In this document: positions 1-8,736 of the stretch, piece after piece
How positions within the stretch are numbered: the stretch's first letter is position 1
Layout of the letters: each line of letters starts with the position of its first letter
Origin: CAWJPW01 sp963844845
GTDB lineage: Bacteria; Acidobacteriota; Thermoanaerobaculia; Thermoanaerobaculales; Sulfomarinibacteraceae
DNA: 64,000 bases
Assembly (NCBI GenBank): GCA_963844845.1
Contig: CAWJPW010000003.1
Coordinates: forward strand, 822,247-886,246
Reading direction: 5' to 3'
Program-made: the position numbers and the translations under genes
Notes under the pieces: model-generated
Told to the model about the DNA's origin: nothing
Database searches by the model: none
What the model saw: only the letters and a program-made list of their open reading frames with translations

Positions 1-1307
1 CGACGCTGGTGCCGGGACCTCCCGATCCCCTGGACCCGGGCGCCGGGCGGGTCGATGCGCCGCTTGTCCTCGAGGTGTCCGCCGATGCCGTGACCCTCGA
101 TCTCGGAGGCCGGCCGGTGAGCCTCGGGCCTGGCGACTGGAGCCCGTGGCTGCCGGTCGACTTCGCCGCCAGCCCAGTGTTCACGGTGCACGCCCTGGCA
201 CGCTTCCGTCTGCTTGGGATGGAGCCGCTGGAGCTTTACCTGGAGCCTCTCCAGCTGGATCCGTCGTATGGGTCCCCGAGCATACTGCTCTCGTCGCCGC
301 AGGATTTTGCGGCGGAGCTGGCCGCGGCGGTGGGGCCATTCAAGACGGCGGGCTGGGCCGTGGACACCTGGGGTGTCGCTGCGGGCGCCGTGAGCGAGGA
401 TGTCTTCCTCGAGGATCTTGTTGCCACCAGCGCCTCCTTCCGCCGACTGCTGGCCGGGTTTCTCGCCGGCGACGACCAGCTGCTGGTGCAGTACTTCGAG
501 TTCCCCGACCGGGCCGGGCACATCTTCGGAGCGATGCCGCCGACGCCGGCCCCGGTAGCCGCGGCGAACGCCGATGCCGGGAGCGGCGAGCGACTGCTCG
601 GCGTCTACCGGACCATGGACGACGTGGTCGGCCAGGTCCTCGCGAGCCTCGCTCCGGACGATGTCCTCCTGGTGCTCTCGGACCACGGCATGACGCCGTT
701 TCGCCGGTCCTTCGACCTCAATGCATGGTTGCGTGACGCGGGCTACCTCGCGGCAGCACCGGCGAAGGCCTCGTCCAAGCCATGGGTGGGGGTCGACTGG
801 GAGCACACACGCGCCTACGCGGTGGGCTTCGGTGGCCTCTACCTGAACCTGCGTGGCCGGGAGGGGCGGGGCATTGTGGCGCCGGGCGAGGAGTACGAGT
901 CGCTGCGCCGCCAGCTTGCCCGGAGCCTCGAGGCGATGGAGGACCCGGACACCGGAGAGCATCCGGTGGCGCGCGTCGTCACCCGCGAGGAGGTATGGGG
1001 CAGCTTCGACGCGGTTGAGGCGCCGGACCTGGTGGTGACCACGCGCCCGGGCTACCGCCTTGCCTGGGCGCAGCTGGCGGGTGAGGTGCAGGGACCTGTG
1101 CTGGCAGACAACACCCTGGCGTGGCGGGGCGATCACGCGAGCGCCGATCCCGAGAGCGTCCCCGGGGTGTTGTTCGCCAACCGCCCCCTGGATCAGCAAC
1201 GAGTGCGAATGCTCGACGTGTACCCCACGATCCTCGGCCTGCTCGGACTGACACCGCCGGAGACGGGCAGGGGCGTCGCGTTCATGCGCCGGGACGAGCG
1301 CCGTTGA
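1..1307 (+). CDS. Alkaline-phosphatase-superfamily phosphodiesterase, C-terminal part (5' end outside window)
   Basis: The frame is open from the left edge, so the N-terminal metal site and nucleophile region are not visible. What remains resembles type I phosphodiesterase/nucleotide pyrophosphatase proteins. There is an FPDRAGH segment, a metal-binding LVLSDHGM segment (D and H ligands of the second metal), a later GDHAS segment (third His) and a closing VYPTILGLLGL helix, as in many bacterial members. The substrate cannot be told from sequence. It is followed without a gap by an EnvC-like gene whose TTG start overlaps this TGA. In Escherichia coli envC also follows an alkaline-phosphatase-superfamily gene (gpmI), but this protein is not a phosphoglycerate mutase by its motifs. 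Confident on fold, not on reaction. Confidence 0.8.
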   Translation, partial: TLVPGPPDPLDPGAGRVDAPLVLEVSADAVTLDLGGRPVSLGPGDWSPWLPVDFAASPVFTVHALARFRLLGMEPLELYLEPLQLDPSYGSPSILLSSPQDFAAELAAAVGPFKTAGWAVDTWGVAAGAVSEDVFLEDLVATSASFRRLLAGFLAGDDQLLVQYFEFPDRAGHIFGAMPPTPAPVAAANADAGSGERLLGVYRTMDDVVGQVLASLAPDDVLLVLSDHGMTPFRRSFDLNAWLRDAGYLAAAPAKASSKPWVGVDWEHTRAYAVGFGGLYLNLRGREGRGIVAPGEEYESLRRQLARSLEAMEDPDTGEHPVARVVTREEVWGSFDAVEAPDLVVTTRPGYRLAWAQLAGEVQGPVLADNTLAWRGDHASADPESVPGVLFANRPLDQQRVRMLDVYPTILGLLGLTPPETGRGVAFMRRDERR

Positions 1308-2449
1308 GGCGGTTGGTCTGGGCGCTGCTCCTGGCCGCGACCGCGACGCTCGCCGCGGCCGCCAGTCCGCCCTCAAGCCCGACAGCCTCAGAGCTCGAGG
1401 CCGTGCGAGGGCGGATCCGTGCGCTGGAGGCGCGGCTTGCAGACCTCGACCGGAGCTCGGCCGACGCCCGCGAGCAGCGCGAGGGGCTCGAGGCTCAGCT
1501 GGAGCTCGCCCAGGCCAGGGTGGAGGAGAGCTCGGTGCTGCTGCGCCGCACTCGCGAAGAGGCCGTCCGCCTGCGCGAGGCGGTGGCCGACCTCTCCGCC
1601 GATCTCGACCAGCGCCGGGAGCTGCTGGCGCGCTACCTGGAGATGGCCGCGCTACTAGGTCGGCCCGGACCGCTACAGCTGTTCTACGATGCCCTGGGCG
1701 GCGGCGAGCTCGAGCAGGCTCTCGACACGGTGGCGGTGCTCACCTCCGGGCAGGTGCGGCTCATGGAGGAGTACGGCCGGATGCAGCAGGAGCGCACCGC
1801 GCGCCTCGCCGAGCTGAGCCAGACCCTCGAGGACGCCCAGCGCGATTCCGAACGTCTCGCCGCCCACGAGCGCGACCTCGAACGCGTACGGCAACGGGTG
1901 GAGGCTCGCCTCGCCACCTTGCAGCGGAGCCGCTCCAGCGCCGAGCGGCAGCTCGTCGACCTGCGGGAGCGGGCGACGGCGCTGGAACGCCTCCTGGGCC
2001 TCCTCGCCGAGCGCGAGCGGCCAACCGGGAGCGACGACATTCGTCGCTACCGCGGTGCGCTCCCCTGGCCGGCCGGAGGAACCGTGGCGGAGCGATTCGG
2101 ACGTCACTATCTGCCACGCTACTCCACCTACACGGTGTGCAACGGGCTGCGCTTCGATGTGCCGAGCGGCGTCGCGGTCGGGGCAGTGTTCCCCGGGGTC
2201 GTGGCCTACGCACAGCATTTCAAGGGCTACGGCAACATGGTGGTGCTGGACCACGGCCACAGCGTGTACTCCCTGGTGGCCGGGCTTGCTACAATCCTGG
2301 TGCGGCGCGACCAGCGGGTGGAGATGGGTGCGCGCCTCGGGTTGGCGCCTCCACCGGACGGCAACGGAAACCTCTACTTCGAGATCCGGGTGGGCGGAAA
2401 GGCCGAGGACCCGCTTCGCTGGCTGCGCCTCAAGGAGGGATCGTCCTGA
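1304..2449 (+). CDS. EnvC-like murein hydrolase activator with degenerate LytM domain
   Basis: Predicted 381-residue exported protein. The TTG start at 1304 is chosen because it overlaps the preceding stop (TTGA) and begins directly with a signal peptide (RRLVWALLLAATATLAAAA). Residues about 20-260 form a long Glu/Arg/Leu coiled coil, then comes a LytM/M23 fold from about residue 265. The zinc ligands of active M23 peptidases are gone: the usual AHL near the core is AGL here, the HFE motif is YFE, and the first His is replaced in NGLRFDV. This is the EnvC/NlpD type of domain, which activates amidases instead of cutting murein. It is followed 2 bp later by an S41-like gene and then a YibQ-like gene, the order common in proteobacterial envC loci. 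Role in septal peptidoglycan splitting is inferred. Confidence 0.85.
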   Translation: MRRLVWALLLAATATLAAAASPPSSPTASELEAVRGRIRALEARLADLDRSSADAREQREGLEAQLELAQARVEESSVLLRRTREEAVRLREAVADLSADLDQRRELLARYLEMAALLGRPGPLQLFYDALGGGELEQALDTVAVLTSGQVRLMEEYGRMQQERTARLAELSQTLEDAQRDSERLAAHERDLERVRQRVEARLATLQRSRSSAERQLVDLRERATALERLLGLLAERERPTGSDDIRRYRGALPWPAGGTVAERFGRHYLPRYSTYTVCNGLRFDVPSGVAVGAVFPGVVAYAQHFKGYGNMVVLDHGHSVYSLVAGLATILVRRDQRVEMGARLGLAPPPDGNGNLYFEIRVGGKAEDPLRWLRLKEGSS

Positions 2450-2451
2450 CC

Positions 2452-3566
2452 ATGACTCGGACCCGCATCGTTTTTCTCATCGGCTCGGTACTGGTGGTGG
2501 CACTGTTCTCCGGTCTGCTGCTGGCGGCCCGCCGGCCTCCGGAGGCGCTTTACCGTGCCCTCGGCAACCTCGCCGAGGTGGTGCACCTGGTCAAGACGCA
2601 GTACGTGGACGAGGTCGACCTCGCCGAGCTCGGTGAAGGGCTCGAGGTGGGGATGGCCGAGTCGACCGACCCCGACGCCGCGGTGCTCGACGACAGCGAG
2701 GTCAAGCCCTACACCGAGTCCCTCGCGTCCCCACCGCCCTTTGGGCTGGTGCTGGGCACCCGCCTGGCGGCCGCAGCGGTGCGCCAGGTGCTGCCAGGCT
2801 CGCCGGCCGAGACCGCCGGCCTCGGCCAGTGGGAGATCATCGAAGCGGCCGACGGCAAGCAGACGCGCATGGAGCCTCTATGGAGGCTCCGCCTCAATCT
2901 GCTCGAACACCAGCGACGCGGCGAGAGCGTCGAGCTCACGGTCATGAACCGCCACGTCGACGAGCGACGCCAGGTCACCCTGGTGCCGCGACCCTGGCAG
3001 GTGAAGCCATCGGCGCGACAGGAGCGTGACGGCGTCACCGTGCTTACCGTGACCTCCCTGCCGCCCAGCGCAGCGGCGACCATGGCTCGCGACCTCGAGG
3101 CCAACCCTCTGGTTCTCGACCTGCGCCACCTTTCGTGGGGGAGCGAGGATACGGCTCTGGCCGTGGCCGACCGCTTCGCGGCCAGCGGGAAGCTGGGCGA
3201 GTGGGTGGGGGACGGGCCGGGAGTCAGAACTTCAGCGCCTCGGACGGAGCGGTGCTGCCGCCGCCGGTAGTCCTCGTGGGCCCGCGTACCGAAGGCGCGG
3301 GAGAGGTCCTCGCCAGCGCGTTGCAGCGGGCGGGAGCGACCCTCGTGGGTGCTGAGACGGCCGGTCACGCGCCCCACATGATGCTGGTCAACGACGGCGA
3401 CATCCACCTTTGGATTCCGGTCGCCTACTGGCTCAAAGCGGACGGCTCGCCGTTGGACGGCAGCGGTCTGAAGCCGGACGAGGAGATTGCCGCCACCGAC
3501 GAGGGCGACCCCGCCCTCGACCGCGCCGTGGAGCTCGCCGGACAGCTGCATGCCGCGGCGGCGTAA
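2452..3566 (+). pseudogene. S41 (CtpA-like) peptidase homologue, frameshifted and lacking catalytic residues
   Basis: Starts at ATG 2452, two bases after the EnvC-like stop, with an N-terminal membrane anchor (IVFLIGSVLVVALFSGLLL). A PDZ-like stretch spans residues 95-180, then the S41 core. The first frame runs into a stop at 3268-3270. The homologous continuation (VVLVGPRTEGAGEV...LVGAETAG) is in another frame and ends at 3566. Restoring one C after 3213 (GAC-CGG-GCC) gives a smooth GDRAGSQNF join, so a single-base deletion or a sequencing error is the simplest reading. In active family members the core reads S-A-S-A-S-E and later F-G-K. Here it is T-E-G-A-G-E and A-G-H, so both the nucleophile Ser and the general-base Lys are missing. 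It may therefore have been a non-proteolytic partner even before the frameshift. Confidence 0.75.
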
Positions 3567-4719
3567 GCGGCCCGCCGGGCTCCGGCGGGCGCTGGTGGCT
3601 GCTGCACTTCTGGCAGCCCTGGCGGTGGCGGCCTGGCTCCTGGTCCGGGGTACGGGCGCACGCCGTGCCGGGCCCGGGCGACCCGCCGCCGCGGCGGAGC
3701 ACGGCGATCGCCTGCGCAAGCTCGCGACCCGCCGTGGCGCGCGACCCGACGACATCGCTGCCGACCGCTCGATCCGAAAGGAGCACGGGGTCTTCGTACG
3801 CAGTTGGCGTATCCTCCTGCCGGATGCGCGGGCGGCAGGCATGCTGGCGCAGGATCTCGAGGCCGAAGGGCAGCGCTGGCAGGCCGCGGTGACGCGGCCG
3901 CCGGCCGCACGCGGTGAGGTCGCCCGCGTGCGCCTCGACCTCGGCGTTGAGGCCTTCGACGTCCACCTTGCGGTGCGCCCGCGACGCGCCGCCGAGGCCA
4001 CTCCGGTACCGGTCGCGCCCACCGCCACCGCCCGGCCGCAGCCACGACCCGGCGCCACCGGGAGGCTGGCGATCCTCCTCGACGACGCCGGCCAGAGCCT
4101 CGACCTGGTGCCGGCGGCTGTTGCCCTGCCGCAGCAGGTGGCCGTGGCGGTGCTGCCTTTCCTGCCGCACTCGGCGGACACCGCCGCCAGGATGCACGAG
4201 GCTGGTCACGAGGTCTGGCTGCACCTGCCCATGGAGCCGGGCGACTACCCCCGCGACAACCCCGGCCCCGGCGCCATCCTGGTGAGCATGAGCGAGTCCG
4301 AGATCCGCATGGCGGTGCGCTCGGCCCTAAACAACGTGCCGTTCATCGTGGGCGTCAACAACCACATGGGTTCCAAGGCGACGGCGGACCTCCGGACCAT
4401 GACGTGGGTGATGCAGGAGATCGGCAGCCGCGGGCTCGCGTTCATCGACTCGCGAACCACCGCGGCCACCGTGGCCGAGGATGCGGCCCGGGCTCAGGGC
4501 ATTCCCGCAGGCCGGCGCCGGGTGTTCCTCGACAACTCGGGCAGCCCCGCGGCCATCCGGGCCCAGCTGGACGAGGCCGTCTACCAGGCCCGGCTCGAGG
4601 GCCAGGCCATCGCCATCGGCCACCTCCACCCCACGACGGTGCGCGTGCTCGCGGCCGAGCTCCCCGGGCTCGGCGAGCGCGGCGCCGTGCTGGTGGCACC
4701 GTCGAAGCTGGTGCACTGA
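3550..4719 (+). CDS. Divergent polysaccharide deacetylase family protein (YibQ-like)
   Basis: 389 residues from ATG 3550, overlapping the end of the S41 gene by 17 bp. Begins MPRRRKRPAGLRR followed by a hydrophobic segment of about 20 residues (signal anchor), a linker rich in Ala/Arg/Pro, then the PF04748-type fold from about residue 170 (LAILLDDAGQS, VAVLPFLPHS, LHLPMEP, GVNNHMGS, FIDSRTTA, IGHLHP). The LDD and NNHMGS segments and the terminal GHLHP are the hallmarks of this family. The family's activity is not settled. It is regularly found beside envC, which suggests envelope or peptidoglycan work. Last gene of the four-gene (+) cluster; a convergent gene ends at 4867. Confidence 0.88.
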   Translation: MPRRRKRPAGLRRALVAAALLAALAVAAWLLVRGTGARRAGPGRPAAAAEHGDRLRKLATRRGARPDDIAADRSIRKEHGVFVRSWRILLPDARAAGMLAQDLEAEGQRWQAAVTRPPAARGEVARVRLDLGVEAFDVHLAVRPRRAAEATPVPVAPTATARPQPRPGATGRLAILLDDAGQSLDLVPAAVALPQQVAVAVLPFLPHSADTAARMHEAGHEVWLHLPMEPGDYPRDNPGPGAILVSMSESEIRMAVRSALNNVPFIVGVNNHMGSKATADLRTMTWVMQEIGSRGLAFIDSRTTAATVAEDAARAQGIPAGRRRVFLDNSGSPAAIRAQLDEAVYQARLEGQAIAIGHLHPTTVRVLAAELPGLGERGAVLVAPSKLVH

Positions 4720-4866
4720 CCTCCTGGCTCGAGGGCTTCGATGTGATTTTCACAGGCCGTATGTCCCGTGGAGCGAGCGACAGGGAGTGGAGCGCCCGGA
4801 GCAAGGCGGGCGCCGCTCGCCGGGAAGCGTCGCCGGTGGCAGCAGACCCCTGGCGAGAAATGCGGG

Positions 4867-5538
4867 CTAGAGCGGCAGGCTGGGGTCGAAGAACGTGCGG
4901 AAGAGGATGTAGACGCCGAAGCCCACCAGCGCGACGCCGAGGATGACGAGCAGCCACTTCTGCAGGCGCGGTGAGACCACCGTGCGGCCGCGGTGGAGCG
5001 CCCAGAGGAACGCTGAGTACCAGAGCACGACGCCGCCGATGAAGGCGAGGAGCAGGAGGGTGAGGCCGAGCCGGCCCCAGTGCCGGGCCGCGTGAATGAA
5101 GGCGGTGCCCGCTGTGGTCCACCAGATCCAGTATCCGGGGTTGGCAGCGGCCACCAGGAGCCCTGCGAGAAAGGGGCCGTGCAGGTGTTCCTCGCGCTCG
5201 GCCCGCCGCTTGCCCCGCTCGCTCACCAGACGGTTGGCGTCGCGCGGCGCCAGCACCAGCATCCCGAGCCCCACGATGACGAGTAGGAAACCGGCCACCG
5301 GCATGAGGTAGCGGGTGCCGCCGATGCGGAGGAGCAGGGGCTGGAGGCCGAAGGCCAGGGCCGAGAACACCGCCACGTCGAGGATCGTCACGGCGGTGAG
5401 GAAGATGGCGGCGGCCCGGGTGCCGCGGGCGACGGCGTACCGGCTGGCGGCGATGGTGATGGGGCTGGGCACCACCACCGTCACGAACGAGACCACGAAG
5501 GCGGAGAAGATGACGGCGGGGAGTGAAGCGGCGCTCAC
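4867..5538 (-). CDS. LysE-family exporter
   Basis: 223 residues, GTG start at 5538 overlapping the cysS stop (GTGA), so translationally coupled to cysS. Six hydrophobic segments are visible. The N-terminal part has the LysE/RhtB-like PSPITIAASRYAVARGTRAAAIF stretch (written here in pieces: PSPIT, ASRYAVARGTR), and the middle has AANPGYWIWW, which matches the family's N-P-(K/G)-x-x-x-x-W pattern. The LysE superfamily exports basic or hydrophobic amino acids and related solutes through the inner membrane. The substrate here is unknown; coupling with cysteinyl-tRNA synthetase hints at, but does not prove, a cysteine-related role. C-terminus has two further membrane spans. Confidence 0.82.
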   Translation of the reverse strand: MSAASLPAVIFSAFVVSFVTVVVPSPITIAASRYAVARGTRAAAIFLTAVTILDVAVFSALAFGLQPLLLRIGGTRYLMPVAGFLLVIVGLGMLVLAPRDANRLVSERGKRRAEREEHLHGPFLAGLLVAAANPGYWIWWTTAGTAFIHAARHWGRLGLTLLLLAFIGGVVLWYSAFLWALHRGRTVVSPRLQKWLLVILGVALVGFGVYILFRTFFDPSLPL

Positions 5539-6947
5539 TGCTGCGGCCTCCGGTGCCACACGCTGCCGTGGGGCGTATCCTCCACGGTGACGCCGAGCTC
5601 GGCGAGTCGGTCGCGAAGGGCGTCCGCGCGGCCCCACTCGCGGGCTGCCCGGGCGGCCTCCCGCTCGGCCACCAGGACCTGGATCTCGGCATCGCCGGTG
5701 TGCGCTGACGGCATGCTCGGAAAGATACCGAGGACCCTGTCGGCCTCGGCAAGAGCGGTGTCGAGCTCGGCGCGTACCGGGGTAGACACGCCGCCGCCGT
5801 CGAGGGCGGTGTTCACCTGGCGGAGCAGCGTGTGCAGCGCCCCCAGAGCCTGCGCGGTGTTGAGGTCGTCGCCGAGCGCCTCGCGCAGGCTCCGGCGGAA
5901 CGCCCTCACGTCGGCCGCCGCCAGCGCCCCGTCGCCGTCTGCGGCGGGGGTGTGTTCCAGGCGCCGCAGCACGTTGCCGATGCGCTCCACCGCCTGACCG
6001 GCGGCGTGCAGCCCGTCGAAGGTGAAGTTGAGCTTCTGCCTGTACGGCACCGAGATCAGCAGGTAGCGGATCGTCAGCGGGTCGTGGCCGCGCTCGAGGA
6101 GGTCTCTGAGAGTGAAGAAGTTGCCCTGGGACTTGGCCATCTTTTCGCCCTCGACGATGAGGTGCTCGGCATGCAGCCAGAAGCGGGCGAAGGGACGCCC
6201 GGTGGCCCCTTCCGACTGCGCGATCTCGTTCTCGTGGTGCGGAAAGACGTTGTCCACCGCCCCGGTGTGGATGTCGAAGGACTCGCCGAGCAGCGCCATC
6301 GCCATCGCCGAGCACTCGAGGTGCCAGCCGGGGCGGCCCGCTCCCAGCTCGGTGTCCCAGGCAGGCTCGCCGGGCTTGCTCGCCTTCCACAGGACGAAGT
6401 CGCGGGCGTCGTCCTTCTCGTACTCGTCCACGTCCACCCGTGCGCCCGCACGGACCGACTCCGGTCGAATCCCCGAGAGCTTGCCGTACTCGGGGAAGGT
6501 GACGATCCGGTAGTACACCGAGCCGTCCGAGAGGTAGGTGTGCCCCTGCGCCTCGAGGCGCTTCACCAGCTCCACCATCTGCGGCACGTAATCGGTGGCA
6601 CGGGGGTAGTGCTCCGCGCGCTCCACGTGCAGGGTGTCGAGGTCCTCGAAGAAGGCCGCGATGTAGCGGTCGGTGTAGTCACGCAGGCTCAGGCCCTCCT
6701 CGGCGGCGCGGCGGATCGTCTTGTCGTCCACGTCGGTGAGGTTCATGACCTGCACCACCTCGTGGCCGAAGAGGCGCAGGGTGCGCCGCAGCACGTCCTC
6801 GAAGAGGAAGGTGCGGAGGTTGCCGATGTGCGCGAAGTCGTACACCGTGGGGCCGCAGGTGTACATGCGCACCGGCCCCGGGGCCACCTGCTCGAACCGT
6901 TCCAGTCGGCGTGTGAGCGTGTTGTAGAGCTTCAGCACGTCCCCCAT
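5535..6947 (-). CDS. cysS: Cysteine--tRNA ligase
   Basis: 470 residues from ATG 6947, preceded by a GGAGG ribosome site 7 bases upstream. A longer in-frame extension exists but has no such site. Charges tRNA-Cys with cysteine in the cytoplasm. Class I signature residues are clear: C31 in MYTCGPTVYD (zinc ligand), AHIGN at 39-43 (HIGH motif), the WHLECSAMA and FPHHENEI segments carrying the remaining zinc ligands, and KMAKSQGNF, a KMSKS variant with Ala. The C-terminal helical anticodon-binding part is complete. Overlaps the LysE gene by 4 bases. Length and motif order match the family; start and identity are secure. Confidence 0.97.
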   Translation of the reverse strand: MGDVLKLYNTLTRRLERFEQVAPGPVRMYTCGPTVYDFAHIGNLRTFLFEDVLRRTLRLFGHEVVQVMNLTDVDDKTIRRAAEEGLSLRDYTDRYIAAFFEDLDTLHVERAEHYPRATDYVPQMVELVKRLEAQGHTYLSDGSVYYRIVTFPEYGKLSGIRPESVRAGARVDVDEYEKDDARDFVLWKASKPGEPAWDTELGAGRPGWHLECSAMAMALLGESFDIHTGAVDNVFPHHENEIAQSEGATGRPFARFWLHAEHLIVEGEKMAKSQGNFFTLRDLLERGHDPLTIRYLLISVPYRQKLNFTFDGLHAAGQAVERIGNVLRRLEHTPAADGDGALAAADVRAFRRSLREALGDDLNTAQALGALHTLLRQVNTALDGGGVSTPVRAELDTALAEADRVLGIFPSMPSAHTGDAEIQVLVAEREAARAAREWGRADALRDRLAELGVTVEDTPHGSVWHRRPQQ

Positions 6948-7004
6948 CCAAGATCCTCCGCGCGTGATTGTACACGGCCCGCGGCGGAGGCCCCGGACGC
7001 ACGA

Positions 7005-7030
7005 CGGGCGGGGCCGCACGGCCCCGCCCG
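7005..7030. terminator. GC-rich hairpin between cysS and the DUF5666 gene
   Basis: Perfect 11-bp stem (CGGGCGGGGCC with GGCCCCGCCCG) and a 4-base loop. It lies downstream of the DUF5666 stop codon and upstream of cysS, both on the minus strand. No T-run follows on the minus strand, and only a short CTTTA follows on the plus strand, so it is a possible but not typical intrinsic terminator. Confidence 0.5.
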
Positions 7031-7058
7031 CTTTATGTCTGGGCTCTCGGAGACGGAG

Positions 7059-8594
7059 TCAGGCGCCGCCGCCGTGGTTCTTGACGCTCACCGACGAGGC
7101 CGTGAGCACGCGGCCGTCAAAGGTTCCCTTCACCTCGGCGGAGTCGCCCAGCACCAGCTCGTCGAGGCTGGCGATGCCTTTGAACGCGGTGTCGGACCCG
7201 ACGACGACCTCGACGTCCTTGGCGCCGTGCTGCAGGAAGAAGCCGGAGTCCGTGAGGGCGGTGACCAGGCCGTGCCAGGACACCGACGCGTTGCCGTTGC
7301 CGCCGTTGCCGTCCTCCTCCAGGGCCACGGAGGAGGCGGTGATGGTGTTGCTGTTGAGCGTCCCCTGCACCTCCACGGCGTCTCCGGGAGCGAGGTCGGC
7401 GATGCCGTCGACCCCCGCGAAGGTCGTGTCCTCGGTTGCCACCACGGCCAGCTCCTTGGCGCCGTGCTGGAAGAGGAAGCCGCTTGCGGTCATGGCGGTG
7501 ATGGTGCCCTTGAACTTCACCGGGTCGCCTTCACCGCTCGCGTCCTGGACGCTCACCGAGGTGGCGGTGAGGATGTGGCCGTCGAACGGGCCCTCGACCG
7601 CGACGATGTCGCCCAGGGCGAGCTCGTCCACCGAGGCGACGCCGTCGAAGACGGTGTTCGCCGTGACCACCACCTTGATCTCGCGGGCACCCAGCTGGAA
7701 CAGGAAGCCCTCCGCCGTGAAGCCGGTGACGAGGCCGGTGAAGCCCGCCTCACCGTCGCCCTCGCCGTCGCCCTGGTCGGAGACACCGGTGAAGCTGCCG
7801 GACAGGATCGTGTCGCCGGCGCTGGTCGCCCACTCCACCAGGCGGAGGTCCTCCACCGGTTGCATCTCGGGAGGTAGCGGGTCGTCACCGGAGCAGGACT
7901 TGAGCTCCAGCGAACCCTGCCCGGAGGCATCGGACGTGACCACGCCGGCGGCGAAGCCGTCCACGACGACCGAGTAGGACTCGTCGGGCGCCAGGCCCGT
8001 GCCCCAGGTGGCGAACTCCTGGCAGTCGTCGGCGTGGCGCTCCACCTTGGCCACTCCGGCGGCGCCGCCTCCCGTCACGTCGGTGAGGTCGATCCGCTCC
8101 TCGTACACGGCGGGGCTCGTCGGGCCGGCGCCGTTGTTCTGCGTGACGAAGGTCCCCTCCAGGGTCGCGGCCAGCGACTCGCCGATGACCACGGCTGTCG
8201 TCAGGTCGACCGCCGCGGGCACCCCCGACGGAACCGGACCCGAGCTGTGCGCCGTGTCGCCGAGCCGGACGCCGGCGTCACCGAGCGCGTCGGTGGTGAG
8301 AACGGCGAGGACCTCGCCGTCGACCTCGACGGTGAACGTGGCTGACGGCGCGAGGCCGAAGAGGAGGATGTCCGCGCGGCGGCTGAGCCCGTGACCTGTC
8401 TGGCGGTCGCTGACGGCGACGCGGCCCCACCCGCTGGCGCCGCCCACGGGCACCAGGGCGGCGGACGCCCTCAGGTTGCCGTGGGTCTGCTCACCGCTGA
8501 CCGTGGCCTGGTGGGAGGACGCTCCCGCCGTCAGGGCCACGGCGAGCGCTCCCACCGTGGCAAGGGTTGTGAGTCCAGAGGAGAGTGTCTTCAT
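7059..8594 (-). CDS. Secreted protein with three DUF5666 repeats
   Basis: 511 residues, ATG 8594 with a strong AGGAGG site 7 bases upstream. Begins with a signal peptide (MKTLSSGLTTLATVGALAVALTAG, cleavage near ASS). Residues about 25-280 are a beta-rich region with two similar halves (FTVEVDGEVLAVLTTDALGD and YSVVVDGFAAGVVTSDASGQ). Three DUF5666 repeats follow at about 287-359, 360-437 and 438-508, each with a G(F/S)xxQ(L/H)GA(R/K) turn, a VFDGV/TFAGV segment and a closing LTASSVSV strand. The family has no known function and is typically periplasmic or exported. The upstream region carries two CRP-type palindromes and another inverted repeat, so expression is probably controlled by the neighbouring CRP-type regulator. 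Confidence 0.85.
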   Translation of the reverse strand: MKTLSSGLTTLATVGALAVALTAGASSHQATVSGEQTHGNLRASAALVPVGGASGWGRVAVSDRQTGHGLSRRADILLFGLAPSATFTVEVDGEVLAVLTTDALGDAGVRLGDTAHSSGPVPSGVPAAVDLTTAVVIGESLAATLEGTFVTQNNGAGPTSPAVYEERIDLTDVTGGGAAGVAKVERHADDCQEFATWGTGLAPDESYSVVVDGFAAGVVTSDASGQGSLELKSCSGDDPLPPEMQPVEDLRLVEWATSAGDTILSGSFTGVSDQGDGEGDGEAGFTGLVTGFTAEGFLFQLGAREIKVVVTANTVFDGVASVDELALGDIVAVEGPFDGHILTATSVSVQDASGEGDPVKFKGTITAMTASGFLFQHGAKELAVVATEDTTFAGVDGIADLAPGDAVEVQGTLNSNTITASSVALEEDGNGGNGNASVSWHGLVTALTDSGFFLQHGAKDVEVVVGSDTAFKGIASLDELVLGDSAEVKGTFDGRVLTASSVSVKNHGGGA

Positions 8595-8632
8595 CGTGTG
8601 CCTCCTTGCTGCGGGCGGGCCTCGCAGCGCTT

Positions 8633-8651
8633 TCTCATTCCGCGAATGAGA
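8633..8651. promoter_or_regulatory. Palindrome upstream of the DUF5666 gene
   Basis: Perfect 8-bp inverted repeat TCTCATTC-CGC-GAATGAGA, 39 bp upstream of the ATG at 8594. The position fits an operator or a hairpin in the leader. No known family consensus was recognised. Confidence 0.45.
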
Positions 8652-8680
8652 ACACTATGGGAGGAAGTGCGGAGGGGTAC

Positions 8681-8696
8681 CGTGACTGGGCTCACA
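8681..8696. promoter_or_regulatory. CRP-type binding site 1
   Basis: CGTGA-CTGGGC-TCACA matches the CRP consensus TGTGA-N6-TCACA at nine of ten informative bases. It is centred at 8688.5, about 95 bp upstream of the DUF5666 start codon. The regulator encoded at 8921-9592 has the recognition-helix residues expected for this half-site. Confidence 0.65.
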
Positions 8697-8720
8697 GGCG
8701 CTGCGACGAGGCATCGCGTT

Positions 8721-8736
8721 GAGTGACACCGCTCAC
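8721..8736. promoter_or_regulatory. CRP-type binding site 2
   Basis: GAGTGA-CACCGC-TCACGG has the core GTGA-N6-TCAC. It is centred at 8729.5, exactly 41 bp (about four helical turns) from site 1, so two dimers would sit on the same DNA face. Confidence 0.6.

Noticed and set aside
4718..4760. A fifth CTAG element after the YibQ-like stop (CTGACCTCCTGG...CGATG)
   Set aside because: The start matches copy D for about 11 bases, but only 14 of the next 23 bases agree and no right end was found; too weak to count.
5832..7877. Long open frame (681 codons) on the plus strand over cysS and the DUF5666 gene
   Set aside because: Antisense to two well-supported genes, and its protein has no fold-like pattern. 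GC-rich DNA gives long open frames in the frame that mirrors codon third positions.
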